NCBI RefSeq assembly: GCF_025515275.1
Contig: NZ_JAOPFU010000031.1
Span: 1 to 53,063 of the forward strand
Reading direction: 5' to 3'
Source of the DNA: Catenovulum sp. 2E275
Lineage (GTDB): Bacteria; Pseudomonadota; Gammaproteobacteria; Enterobacterales; Alteromonadaceae
DNA: 53,063 nucleotides
Numbering within the stretch: position 1 is the stretch's first letter; the number at the start of each line of letters is the position of its first letter. This document shows, one piece after another, positions 7,966-16,664 of the stretch. The notes beneath the pieces are model-generated. The model saw nothing but the letters and a program-made list of their open reading frames with translations, had not been told where the DNA came from and made no database searches. Position numbers and translations under genes: made by a program.

Positions 7966-10677
7966 ATGAAAATTCAAGCTTCTAAAACTTATCTGAGTTT
8001 AGCTGTTGTTGCTGCTATATCAGGTTATAACTCAACGGCTTTAGCTGCAGAAAGCCAAGCTCAGCCGCAAACCCAAATGGAAGAAATTACAGTAAAAGGG
8101 TTTCGTCAGAGTTTATTAAAAAACCGAGATGTAAAGCGCGACTCATTAATAGCGCAAGACAGCATTGTTGCTGAAGATATTGCAGATTTTCCTGATTTGA
8201 ATTTAGCTGAATCATTACAGCGAGTGCCCGGCGTAACAATTACCCGTGAAGGAGGGGAAGGACGACAGATTTCGTTACGTGGTTTAGGGCCAGATTTTAC
8301 TCGCGTTGAATTAAACGGCTTAGATGTTTTAGCAACCAGCGGCAGTAGTATGGATAGTCGTGGTCAGGCTAATCGTTCTCGCGGATTTGACTTTAACGTG
8401 TTTGCATCAGAACTATTTAGCCAAATTGATGTTAAAAAAGCGTTTTCGGCCAGTATGGAGGAAGGTGGTATTGGTGGTACTGTTGCACTTAGACCTGCCA
8501 AACCGTTTGATTATCAGGGTTTTAATGCAGCAGTTTCTGCTCAAGCTGGGGTTAATTCTATGGCAGACGGAACTAGCCCAAGATTAGCAGCATTAGTATC
8601 CAACACTTGGGATAATTTTGGTGCGTTGTTTTCAGTAGCTTATAGTAAACGAGATACAGTTGAAGAGGGCTATAATACTTACCGCTGGCGCCCATTAGAT
8701 GCATCTGGCTCAGATATTAGCGGGTTAGATCAGGCTGTTCAAGATCAAATAAATAACAAAGAAATACGTTTTGCTCGCGGTAATCGCTATTCAATCTGGC
8801 AAAATGAACAGGAGCGTTTAGGGGTAACTGCCGCGTTTCAATTTAATGTTAGTGACAAACTATCTTTTGATTTAGATGTACTCTACGCAGAACTCAACAA
8901 TAATAAAAATGAACACCATATTGCAACACGTGGAGCTGGATTATCAGCATTAGGTGGAAGTACAACAGCCGGTGGTCAAACTGTTGGTGGTGCTGTAGTC
9001 AATGATATTAAAATCAGTAATACAGGTGAAGCCATTTATACTGATATTAGCAATGCTACTTTGGCGACAGAAAGTCGTATCCAAGTCATGGATACAACAT
9101 TTAATCAAATTTCATTATTAGCAGATTGGCAAATAAGTGATTCAACAGTTGCTAAGTTTTTAATTGGACATTCAGAAAATGAATTTGTGATCCCTGTTAG
9201 TGACAAAGTCTTTTATGAAGGGTTTGGCGGTATTATTTCGGATTATAGTAAAGACAGGTTTTATGCACAAAATACCTATGACTTTGATATTGCATCTATT
9301 GACAACTGGAAAATGCATGAATTTGATTTAGACGAAGATGAGCAAAACTCAAGTATAGATACAATTAAATTATCATTTAATACATTTATAGGTGATAGCG
9401 GTGAACTAAAATACGGTTTATTAAATAAATCCTTTAGTTCAGATGGTAAAAGTTATCGCATTGCTGATGCCTTAAAAGCTGAGTTTGAATCAGGAGAGAT
9501 CGACAATACTTTAGATCCAGCATACTTCGAGGTTTTTACTGACCATGATAAAGCGAATTGGGCGGCGGCTAATGTTGTTAAAGCTCAGGATTATTACGGA
9601 GTTAATGCAAACCTGACAGAAGCTAATTTATTAACTAATAGTATTTATGATTTAGAAGAAACAACTCGTTCAGCATGGGCTGAATACCAATGGCAAAATG
9701 AACTATTTGGCGGTAATTTTGGCGTTAGGTATATTCAAACCGATGTGAAGTCGATTGGTTATATCTCTCAAAATGATGAAAATATTAAAACTCAAGCTGA
9801 GCAAGACTATTCTTATATTCTACCTGCATTAAATTTAGTCTGGTATGCAGCGGAAGATCTACAGTTCAGAGCCAGTATTAGTAAAAACTTAACACGCCCG
9901 GCACTAGCTTCATTGGCTATTTCAGGTAGCGTCAATACAGATAAAATGGAGCTTAGTTCAGGTAATCCTGGATTATCTCCATATGAATCTATTAATTACG
10001 AAACCGCAATGGAATGGTATTTGACCGATAGTGGTTTTTTAACTGCAGGCGTGTTTTATAAAGATATAGATAATTTTGTAATTAGTAAATCTGTTGAAAT
10101 GCAATATAAGAATACTGGATTTTCAGAATCATTATTGGCACCGGGCCAAACTGGAAATACAGTATTTACTTATCATACTAGTGTCAATGGTGAAAAAACC
10201 AGTATTCAGGGAGTAGAGTTAGGCGGTCAGTTAGATTTTACTTTTTTACCAGCGCCTTTTAATAATATGGGGGTGATTGCTAATTATACTTTTGCTGATG
10301 GTGAAATGGATTACTACGATGGTGATGTTTATTTTGCAACCAAAGCTTTTCCGGGGTTATCTGAACATTCTGCTAATGCAACCTTGTATTATGAAACTGA
10401 AAAGTGGGGAGCTCGTATTTCAACTGCCTATCGTAGCGAGTATATAACGCATGTTGCTTCACCAACTGATATAGATCAAGATGAAGCTGGATTCCATGGC
10501 TCAACTTATATCGATTTCTCCGCTTTTTATCAGTTAAATGAGCAAGTTAAGTTGACCATCGAAGCGGTTAATCTAGGTAATGAGCGTGAAGAACAATATA
10601 GTGACTCAGATGACCGAGCTTATAATACCACAGAGTTTGGTTCGACTTATTATTTAGGGGTTAACTACAAATTTTAA
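7966..10677 (+). CDS. TonB-dependent receptor, TIGR01782-like, no STN domain
   Basis: This is a 903-aa outer-membrane transporter. A signal peptide ends near ALAAES, followed by a TonB box (MEEITVKGF, about 39-47). The plug begins DFPDLNLAESLQRVPGV and carries GGEGRQISLRGLGPDF, typical of the TIGR01782 receptor group that imports carbohydrate- or phosphate-ester-type nutrients. The barrel ends in NYKF with the usual terminal Phe. CGGAG precedes the ATG. It is paralogous to the receptor at 1279-4293 (shared YNTYRWR and FARGNRYS blocks) but lacks the STN signalling domain, so it should transport without signalling. Its place behind the phospholipase suggests uptake of the hydrolysis product (inference). 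Confidence 0.92.
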   Translation: MKIQASKTYLSLAVVAAISGYNSTALAAESQAQPQTQMEEITVKGFRQSLLKNRDVKRDSLIAQDSIVAEDIADFPDLNLAESLQRVPGVTITREGGEGRQISLRGLGPDFTRVELNGLDVLATSGSSMDSRGQANRSRGFDFNVFASELFSQIDVKKAFSASMEEGGIGGTVALRPAKPFDYQGFNAAVSAQAGVNSMADGTSPRLAALVSNTWDNFGALFSVAYSKRDTVEEGYNTYRWRPLDASGSDISGLDQAVQDQINNKEIRFARGNRYSIWQNEQERLGVTAAFQFNVSDKLSFDLDVLYAELNNNKNEHHIATRGAGLSALGGSTTAGGQTVGGAVVNDIKISNTGEAIYTDISNATLATESRIQVMDTTFNQISLLADWQISDSTVAKFLIGHSENEFVIPVSDKVFYEGFGGIISDYSKDRFYAQNTYDFDIASIDNWKMHEFDLDEDEQNSSIDTIKLSFNTFIGDSGELKYGLLNKSFSSDGKSYRIADALKAEFESGEIDNTLDPAYFEVFTDHDKANWAAANVVKAQDYYGVNANLTEANLLTNSIYDLEETTRSAWAEYQWQNELFGGNFGVRYIQTDVKSIGYISQNDENIKTQAEQDYSYILPALNLVWYAAEDLQFRASISKNLTRPALASLAISGSVNTDKMELSSGNPGLSPYESINYETAMEWYLTDSGFLTAGVFYKDIDNFVISKSVEMQYKNTGFSESLLAPGQTGNTVFTYHTSVNGEKTSIQGVELGGQLDFTFLPAPFNNMGVIANYTFADGEMDYYDGDVYFATKAFPGLSEHSANATLYYETEKWGARISTAYRSEYITHVASPTDIDQDEAGFHGSTYIDFSAFYQLNEQVKLTIEAVNLGNEREEQYSDSDDRAYNTTEFGSTYYLGVNYKF

Positions 10678-10712
10678 GTTGAACGTTAAAACCTAATACA
10701 AGTGATTAAGAT

Positions 10713-10752
10713 AAAAAGCGCTTAGCTAGTAAAATCGGCTAAGCGCTTTTTT
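10713..10752. terminator. Bidirectional rho-independent terminator
   Basis: AAAAAGCGCTTAGC (10713-10726) pairs with GCTAAGCGCTTTTT (10738-10751) as a perfect 14-bp stem with an 11-nt loop and T/A tracts on both sides. It separates the plus-strand phospholipase-receptor unit from the convergent PAP2 gene and marks the right boundary of the accessory locus. Confidence 0.9.
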
Positions 10753-10795
10753 ATAAGAGTCAGAGCTGGTTATTTAACCTGAGGTGCAGCTAAGG

Positions 10796-11509
10796 TTATT
10801 TAGGATTAAGCGGATTTTCGAGCTTAAAAGCTTTACCTAATGCCAGATTTGTAAAATATACAACCCAAAATGCAAATATGGTGTCACTTAAAAAGTGGCC
10901 ACCTTGCACAATACGGGTTAGGCCAACAATAATGCCAATACCCAAACCAATATAAAAAGCTCGGCGTGAACGCAGCAACCAACCAAGGGCAATAAAATAA
11001 AAACCCATAGAGGCATGGCCACTAACAAAAGAGCAGTTTCTATCGCATTGTCCTGAATACTCAAATGCAGCAGTGTAAGTATCCGGGCCATTAAACTCTT
11101 GAATTTCAACCGGTCTTGCCCGGCCAATCGAGTTGTTTTTCAAAACTTCGTTAACTAATAATCCCGGACCAATTAATAAAGAGGCCAATAAAAAGCTGTA
11201 AATCCACTTTTTATGGTAGTTTTTATAATCCTGCTCACGGTCAGCGGTTTTATATTTTCGGTAAAAAGTAATCGCCAACACTATCAAGGCAGGTAAAATC
11301 ACAAAATGTGGTTTAGCAAATGCGTTATAAATGGCTCTGATTAGCGGATTATTATTTAAATAAAAACCACCTTGTTGTGCATCATAAAACAACCCTGCCA
11401 CACTAATATCTATTCTGGGGGCGATAAGCGTAAAAAAGATCACAGACAAAATTAGCAGGGCAACATCTACTCGTAAAAGAGACTGTTTTAAAAAGTTATT
11501 CTGACTCAT
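10796..11509 (-). CDS. PAP2-family membrane phosphatase (second copy)
   Basis: This 237-aa integral membrane protein has the three type 2 phosphatidic acid phosphatase motifs: KNNSIGRARP, SFVSGHAS and GLTRIVQGGHFLSD. Such enzymes dephosphorylate lipid phosphates such as undecaprenyl pyrophosphate, phosphatidylglycerol phosphate or lipid A on the periplasmic face. I chose ATG 11509 because GAGG lies just upstream; the reading frame continues four codons further. The gene overlaps the end of the preceding GT39 gene by 14 bp, so the two are translationally coupled. It probably recycles the lipid-phosphate carrier released by that transferase. The substrate is not determined. Confidence 0.88.
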   Translation of the reverse strand: MSQNNFLKQSLLRVDVALLILSVIFFTLIAPRIDISVAGLFYDAQQGGFYLNNNPLIRAIYNAFAKPHFVILPALIVLAITFYRKYKTADREQDYKNYHKKWIYSFLLASLLIGPGLLVNEVLKNNSIGRARPVEIQEFNGPDTYTAAFEYSGQCDRNCSFVSGHASMGFYFIALGWLLRSRRAFYIGLGIGIIVGLTRIVQGGHFLSDTIFAFWVVYFTNLALGKAFKLENPLNPK

Positions 11510-13004
11510 CAGAAACCTCATGCTGAACTAGTGTTTTAATGACAGATTTACCCTTAAAGCCGGATACTTTGTATAAGCGCGCTTCTCGGCTGTAATTGTC
11601 ATACACTTTACGGGTTTGCTCGGTTAGTAATTCAACCTGAGTAAAGTATTGATTAAGTTCGGTTTCTGTCCATTTATCGGTAATAAATAAAAACGCCTGA
11701 TAGTCACTTTCGTATAACGGATACATTAAATCGTAATGATGCGCAACGTGAAAATCGCCATCTAATGATACGCCGGTGAAATCCTGCGGCGTTAAATAAT
11801 AACCAAAATAGGCTAGTAGTTTGCGGTGATCACTGGCAAGTTTATGATCAGGATATTGGTCAAAATAAGGTTGGAATTGCTCAACAAATTCAGGCCAGCC
11901 ATTAATGCGTTTATAAGGGTCATTGCTTTTAGTGCGCTCAACGCCAATGGCATCGGTAAAGGCATTAAAGTGATAAAACGCCGCCATTAATGCAATATTG
12001 ACGGCTAACCCAGCTTTTAACCAAGTTTTGGCTGTCATTGTTGATAGGTAATAACCAGTTAGTAAGCTAGCACTTACATAAGCGGCTGCTGCCCAGTTCA
12101 TATTGGCTTTAGCCAATAATGCTTGAGTGGAAATAATAATAATTGTTGGCCAAAACAAACACCACAGCAGTTTTTCGTTATCTGTTTTTGGTTTTGATTT
12201 AGCTCCTTTCACTAACATTAAAACTAATAAAACCGGGCCAAATACTAATAGTTGCAAACACCAAAACTCAGTCATTCGGCCAAAACTAATTGGTTTTTCA
12301 CCTTGTTTTGAAATTTCAGAGGTGTGCTGAAAACTAATAAAATCGTGCTGATAATTCCAGTATAAATTAGGTAATAAAAACAATACTGCAATTGCACAAG
12401 CTAACCAGAATCTTGGATTGGTCAGAATTTTTTTACCCTGCTCAGATACCACTGCAAAACATAAAAATGCAACCGGTAATAAAACAAAAGTATATTTAGA
12501 TAATAAACCAAGGCCACCAAAACAACCGGCTAGAATCCACCAGCCAAGTGCATTATTATCACGGGCACGGATAAAAGCATAAGTTGCACAAGCCCAAAAA
12601 AATAATTGTGGCGCGTCTGTGGTGATAAAGAGTGAATTTAAGCTAACCAGTGGCATAAACAAAAATGCAAGTCCCGCATAAAAACCAGCTTTTTCGCTGA
12701 ATAATCTGCGGTTTATGCGATAAGCAACAATAGCGGTTAAACAATATAAAACGGGCGCAGCTAATTTTACAACCCATTCTCCATTGCCAAATAAGCTGGT
12801 GGTTATGCTAATTAACCAGCCAACAACAGGCGGTTTTGAGTAATAACCCCAGTCTGGGTTTTGTGCCCAACTTAAATAATAAGCTTCGTCGTAGAATAAA
12901 GTTATTGGGGTGGCAAGAGTTACCCATTCGCGATAGATAAAAGTGAGTAGGGTGATTCCAACAAAAGTCAGAAAACACTTTGAATAACAATTAGACTGAT
13001 TCAA
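11496..13004 (-). CDS. GT39/ArnT-like polyprenyl-phosphate glycosyltransferase (second copy)
   Basis: This 502-aa multispanning GT-C enzyme has about ten or more membrane helices. The periplasmic loop motif FYDEAYY near residue 37 holds the acidic pair that acts as catalytic base in PMT/ArnT enzymes. The family moves a sugar from a polyprenyl phosphate donor to lipid A, protein or glycan in the periplasm. The soluble C-terminal domain (about 350-490) is not recognised. The start is probably TTG 13004 with GGAAG upstream; no ATG is available before the first helix. It lies 56 bp after a PAP2 gene and overlaps another, making the second of two GT39-PAP2 pairs. The sugar and acceptor are unknown. 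Confidence 0.82.
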   Translation of the reverse strand: MNQSNCYSKCFLTFVGITLLTFIYREWVTLATPITLFYDEAYYLSWAQNPDWGYYSKPPVVGWLISITTSLFGNGEWVVKLAAPVLYCLTAIVAYRINRRLFSEKAGFYAGLAFLFMPLVSLNSLFITTDAPQLFFWACATYAFIRARDNNALGWWILAGCFGGLGLLSKYTFVLLPVAFLCFAVVSEQGKKILTNPRFWLACAIAVLFLLPNLYWNYQHDFISFQHTSEISKQGEKPISFGRMTEFWCLQLLVFGPVLLVLMLVKGAKSKPKTDNEKLLWCLFWPTIIIISTQALLAKANMNWAAAAYVSASLLTGYYLSTMTAKTWLKAGLAVNIALMAAFYHFNAFTDAIGVERTKSNDPYKRINGWPEFVEQFQPYFDQYPDHKLASDHRKLLAYFGYYLTPQDFTGVSLDGDFHVAHHYDLMYPLYESDYQAFLFITDKWTETELNQYFTQVELLTEQTRKVYDNYSREARLYKVSGFKGKSVIKTLVQHEVSDESE

Positions 13005-13060
13005 TTTTGCTTACTTCCGCTTTATTTTTATGCAAACAAAAGTGCAAAATCTATTTGCAC

Positions 13061-13864
13061 TTAGGGTTTACCGGTTTGATTTTGATACAAATGGCAGGCA
13101 AGTTGAATAAAAAAGGTCGCCAATGCCAAACAGGCGACTAATATAGCAAAATCATGCGCGTTAGGATAACCGTTATGGTGCATAAAAATACGAAATACGG
13201 CATAAAGCGGTACACAGAATAAAATAAACTGCGAAATTTTATGCTGACCTAAATTAAAACGGGCAGCAACCAAATAACCAAAACCGGCAGCTAATAAACC
13301 TACGCCTCCGCCCACTAAAGTATCAATCGGAAAATGCACCCCAACCATTACTCGGCTAATACCAACTAAAATCACCAAAGTTAGTGCTAAAGTACGTAAT
13401 ATATTGTTTTTAGCGCTCATTATTAACAGCCCAGCTAAGACGGCCGCTGTCATGGTATGTCCAGACGGAAAACTACCCACCTCTAATACTCGGCCAATTT
13501 GGTTAATTTGCTCCGGTTCAAATATTCTGGGCGGGCGATCAACAGCTAAACCACGTTTAAAACCTTGGGCAAAAATAGTCGCCGGAATAGATGCAATTAA
13601 CATTGCGGGCATTAATAATTTGTCTTTAAAAATAAAAAATAATAAAAGTGCGATTGCTAAATAAGTATCGCCCAACATAGTCATTGCAGCCCAAATCACA
13701 TCTGAAAAGCGGGCGCCAAATTGATTCAACGTTAAAAAACCAGCATGATAGCCAAAAACTACAGCAATGATTAAGGCCAATAATAATAAAACACCGCTGG
13801 CTTTAATTAACCAAATTGTCGATGGTTTATGGGTTTGCCATGTTTGTTGCCAGTTAGTTTGCAT
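13061..13864 (-). CDS. PAP2-family membrane phosphatase (first copy)
   Basis: This 267-aa membrane protein carries the PAP2 signature in order: KRGLAVDRPPR, a PSGHT block at GSFPSGHTMTA, and SRVMVGVHFPID. It should dephosphorylate a lipid phosphate or pyrophosphate at the periplasmic face. Its start lies 4 bp after the stop of the ArnT-like gene, so the two are tightly coupled. The sequence differs clearly from the PAP2 at 10796-11509 outside the motifs, so they are distant paralogues rather than a recent copy. Confidence 0.9.
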   Translation of the reverse strand: MQTNWQQTWQTHKPSTIWLIKASGVLLLLALIIAVVFGYHAGFLTLNQFGARFSDVIWAAMTMLGDTYLAIALLLFFIFKDKLLMPAMLIASIPATIFAQGFKRGLAVDRPPRIFEPEQINQIGRVLEVGSFPSGHTMTAAVLAGLLIMSAKNNILRTLALTLVILVGISRVMVGVHFPIDTLVGGGVGLLAAGFGYLVAARFNLGQHKISQFILFCVPLYAVFRIFMHHNGYPNAHDFAILVACLALATFFIQLACHLYQNQTGKP

Positions 13865-13868
13865 ATTG

Positions 13869-15470
13869 TTATTCCGTTAAGTCGTTAATACGGGCAAGGA
13901 TAATACCGCCGTTTTGATACTCAATACTTATCTTAGCTTTAATATTATTAGACTCAAGTGATTGATTAAGTTCATCTAATTTATCCACTTTGGTATAAAC
14001 ATATTCACCTACTTGGGGCAAGCGGCGCTCAGTGATTTGCCCACGGTAAACACTAAAACTCGGCATGTGAATTTGGTAACGAACAATATTAATTTGTTTA
14101 TCTAGAGTTTTAGCAAATTCAGCTGCGTTTTTTATTGGTGTTTGTTGAATGCCAGCCAACGCAGGCATTAAAAATAAATAGCAGAACAAGCTTTGTAATA
14201 ATCCGGCAAAACAGAGTTTTTTCCATAAACTCAACGGCTGCTTTTTACTGATAAATCGGCTAAATAAAAATACGCTTAAAATCACGATTAAACACAGACT
14301 GGCAAATATTAAATAGCCGCTATTAATATATTGGGGTGCTAATTCAAGCATTTGTTTTTGATATAAATTAGTTTGATTATCAGCCAAATTAGCTGCCATT
14401 AATGCCAGCGCAATTTGAATTGCAAAAAATAGTATAGGAAAGATCACTTGCCAGTATTGTCTGGCAAATAAATTACGATATTTAGCAAATAGAATAATAA
14501 GAGGGGTAACACCGTACAAAACATAATGCGGCAACTGAGTTTGTGAGACAGACACTAAAATAAAAACTGTGATAAACCAAAGCATTAATAAACGTTCAAA
14601 TGGTTTTTGCCAAAGCTTTTTCACTTTTGTCAGTAACACTAATAATAAGCCAGAATAAGGTAAAATTATCAGCGGCAAGACAACAACATAATATAAAAGC
14701 TGACCGCCGTGGCCTTCTTTAGTGGCAGAAAAGCGATTTAAGTTATGATCCACTAAAAAGCCATAGAAAAATCCGCTGCCTTGTTCCAGCCAAACCATAT
14801 ATAGCCAAGGCACTAAAATTAAAATTAAGATCGCCCAGCCTAGGGGATTAAAAATGGCTTTAAACCACAGTTTATGCTGCCTTAAACTAATAAACCAAAT
14901 GGCACTGGCAATAAACGGAATTGCTGCGGCCACCGGCCCTTTGGTTAACATGCCTAAAGCTAGCCATAGCCAAGTTCGGTAGATATATTTTTTATGCTGA
15001 CTTTGCTGGTAGCGATAAATATCAAAAAAGGTGAGGGCGATAAAACAGTTTAAAATGGCATCGGCCGTTGCAGCGCGGCCAATAACGGTAACCCATAATG
15101 TTGAGCTAAAAATTAAAATAGCAGCTTGCGCGGCTTTTTTATGACAAAACTGTTTAACAAAATAGTAGGTAGCACCGCCCCAGCACAATACCGCAACAAT
15201 AGAATGCAGCCGGTAACCGAGTTCATTAAAGCCAAAAAAATTGACAAAAAGTGCTTGAATCCAATAGGTTAAAATAGGTTTATCGTATCTTGGTTCGCCA
15301 TCTAAATAAGTGGCGGACCAGATACCAGAGCTAAGCATTTCGCGAGTTGCTTCAGAAAAAGCCCCTTCATCTACATCAAATAATGGAATGCCGGTTAAGT
15401 TAATAAAAAATCCGGCGCTAATAAAACTGACTAATGCAAATAAAAAAGGCTGATTGAAGCGATAGGGCAT
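13869..15470 (-). CDS. ArnT-like GT39 glycosyltransferase (first copy)
   Basis: This 533-aa GT-C membrane enzyme resembles ArnT, which transfers 4-amino-4-deoxyarabinose from undecaprenyl phosphate to lipid A. The first loop has FDVDEGAFSEATREML (about 31-46) with the DE catalytic pair, followed by EPRYDKPILTYW, both close to the ArnT consensus. About 12 membrane helices and a C-terminal periplasmic domain follow. Its ATG abuts the stop codon of the GT2 gene (TAAATG). The GT2 partner probably makes the polyprenyl-phosphate sugar that this enzyme uses. No other arn genes (arnA, arnB, arnD) are in the window, so 4-amino-arabinose is not proven. Confidence 0.87.
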   Translation of the reverse strand: MPYRFNQPFLFALVSFISAGFFINLTGIPLFDVDEGAFSEATREMLSSGIWSATYLDGEPRYDKPILTYWIQALFVNFFGFNELGYRLHSIVAVLCWGGATYYFVKQFCHKKAAQAAILIFSSTLWVTVIGRAATADAILNCFIALTFFDIYRYQQSQHKKYIYRTWLWLALGMLTKGPVAAAIPFIASAIWFISLRQHKLWFKAIFNPLGWAILILILVPWLYMVWLEQGSGFFYGFLVDHNLNRFSATKEGHGGQLLYYVVVLPLIILPYSGLLLVLLTKVKKLWQKPFERLLMLWFITVFILVSVSQTQLPHYVLYGVTPLIILFAKYRNLFARQYWQVIFPILFFAIQIALALMAANLADNQTNLYQKQMLELAPQYINSGYLIFASLCLIVILSVFLFSRFISKKQPLSLWKKLCFAGLLQSLFCYLFLMPALAGIQQTPIKNAAEFAKTLDKQINIVRYQIHMPSFSVYRGQITERRLPQVGEYVYTKVDKLDELNQSLESNNIKAKISIEYQNGGIILARINDLTE

Positions 15471-16523
15471 TTAACTCTCGTTGGTTTTGTCGGCAGAAGC
15501 TAGTGGCGCTTCTTGGGTTGTGGTTTTAACTTGACTCCAGCCAAGGTGGTCGTCGAGTTTTTCACCGTCACGCACAACAAAGTTTTTATCGCCAGTGCCT
15601 TGGAAAAAGACCCGACTGAGCATTTCTGCGACCACTCCAGTGGTTAAAAATTGCAGTGCCATCATAATTAATAAAATAGCGACAATTAATAAAGGTCTGT
15701 CACCAATATCTTCGCCTAAAATAAATTTTACAAACATCAGCCAGGTCATAAATAGGCCACCCAGTGCACCTGAGAATAAACCGATAGAGCCAAAAAAGTG
15801 GCCTGGGCGTGCACGATAACGTAAAAAGAAAAAGACAGATAATAAGTCGATAATCACTCTAAAGGTTCGGCTAATGCCATATTTAGATTCGCCAAACTGG
15901 CGAGCATGGTGAGTTACCACAGTTTCGCCAATTCGGTGTGGGGCGGTTACACCAGCAACCCATACTGGAATAAACCTGTGCATTTCACCAAATAAACGTA
16001 CCTGTTTTAATACACTAGCGCGGTAAATTTTTAAGCTACAGCCATAATCGTGCAGTTTTACACCGGTAATTTTGGCGATTAAACGGTTTGCGATTTTAGA
16101 GGGTAATTTACGTTTGATTGCCGCATCTTGTCTGTCTTTACGCCAGCCTTGTAATAAATCTAAATCACGCTCGGTCAACTCTTTTACCATCCGCGGAATA
16201 TCGTGCGGATCGTTTTGTAAATCTCCGTCCATTGTGGCGATTAATTCGCCGCGGGCGGCATCAATACCAGCTTGCATTGCAGCGGTTTGGCCAAAGTTAC
16301 GCTGTAATTCAACAATACGGACATGCTCGCCATATTGTTGTTGAGTTTGTTTTAATCTTGGAACGGTTTGATCCGGGCTGCCATCGTCTACGCAAATGAT
16401 TTCCCAGTTACCCGGAAAATCCTGCATTCCTTGATGGATGCGATCAATCATTAACTGGGCGTTGTCTTCCTCTTTATACATAGGAATCACAATAGACAGG
16501 CTTGGATTATTTGATAATGACAT
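15471..16523 (-). CDS. GT2 polyprenyl-phosphate glycosyltransferase (ArnC/DPM1-like)
   Basis: This 350-aa cytoplasmic-face enzyme joins a nucleotide sugar to a polyprenyl phosphate carrier. The GT-A domain begins LSIVIPMYKEEDN, with DDGSPDQT and the metal-binding DGDLQNDP; a QRNFGQTAAMQAGI block is typical of ArnC/GtrB/DPM enzymes. Two membrane helices lie near the C terminus (about 230-255 and 270-295). I chose ATG 16523 because the eight extra residues from a TTG at 16547 are not conserved-looking. It is the first gene of a GT2-ArnT-PAP2 set and should supply the lipid-linked sugar donor. Confidence 0.88.
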   Translation of the reverse strand: MSLSNNPSLSIVIPMYKEEDNAQLMIDRIHQGMQDFPGNWEIICVDDGSPDQTVPRLKQTQQQYGEHVRIVELQRNFGQTAAMQAGIDAARGELIATMDGDLQNDPHDIPRMVKELTERDLDLLQGWRKDRQDAAIKRKLPSKIANRLIAKITGVKLHDYGCSLKIYRASVLKQVRLFGEMHRFIPVWVAGVTAPHRIGETVVTHHARQFGESKYGISRTFRVIIDLLSVFFFLRYRARPGHFFGSIGLFSGALGGLFMTWLMFVKFILGEDIGDRPLLIVAILLIMMALQFLTTGVVAEMLSRVFFQGTGDKNFVVRDGEKLDDHLGWSQVKTTTQEAPLASADKTNES

Positions 16524-16664
16524 TTTGTAAATTACTCGTTTGTTCAATCAAAAATATTGCGGCCATTATACCCAAGTCGATAGTAAATGCAGAACAATGC
16601 AAAATTCAGTCAAGGTTAATGGACAAAACTTAAAGAAAAATTAAAAAAATATGGCAGTTTTATG

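Noticed and set aside
13869-16523. Full 4-amino-arabinose (polymyxin resistance) pathway
   Set aside because: Only ArnC- and ArnT-like genes are present; arnA, arnB and arnD are absent from the window, so the sugar is not established.
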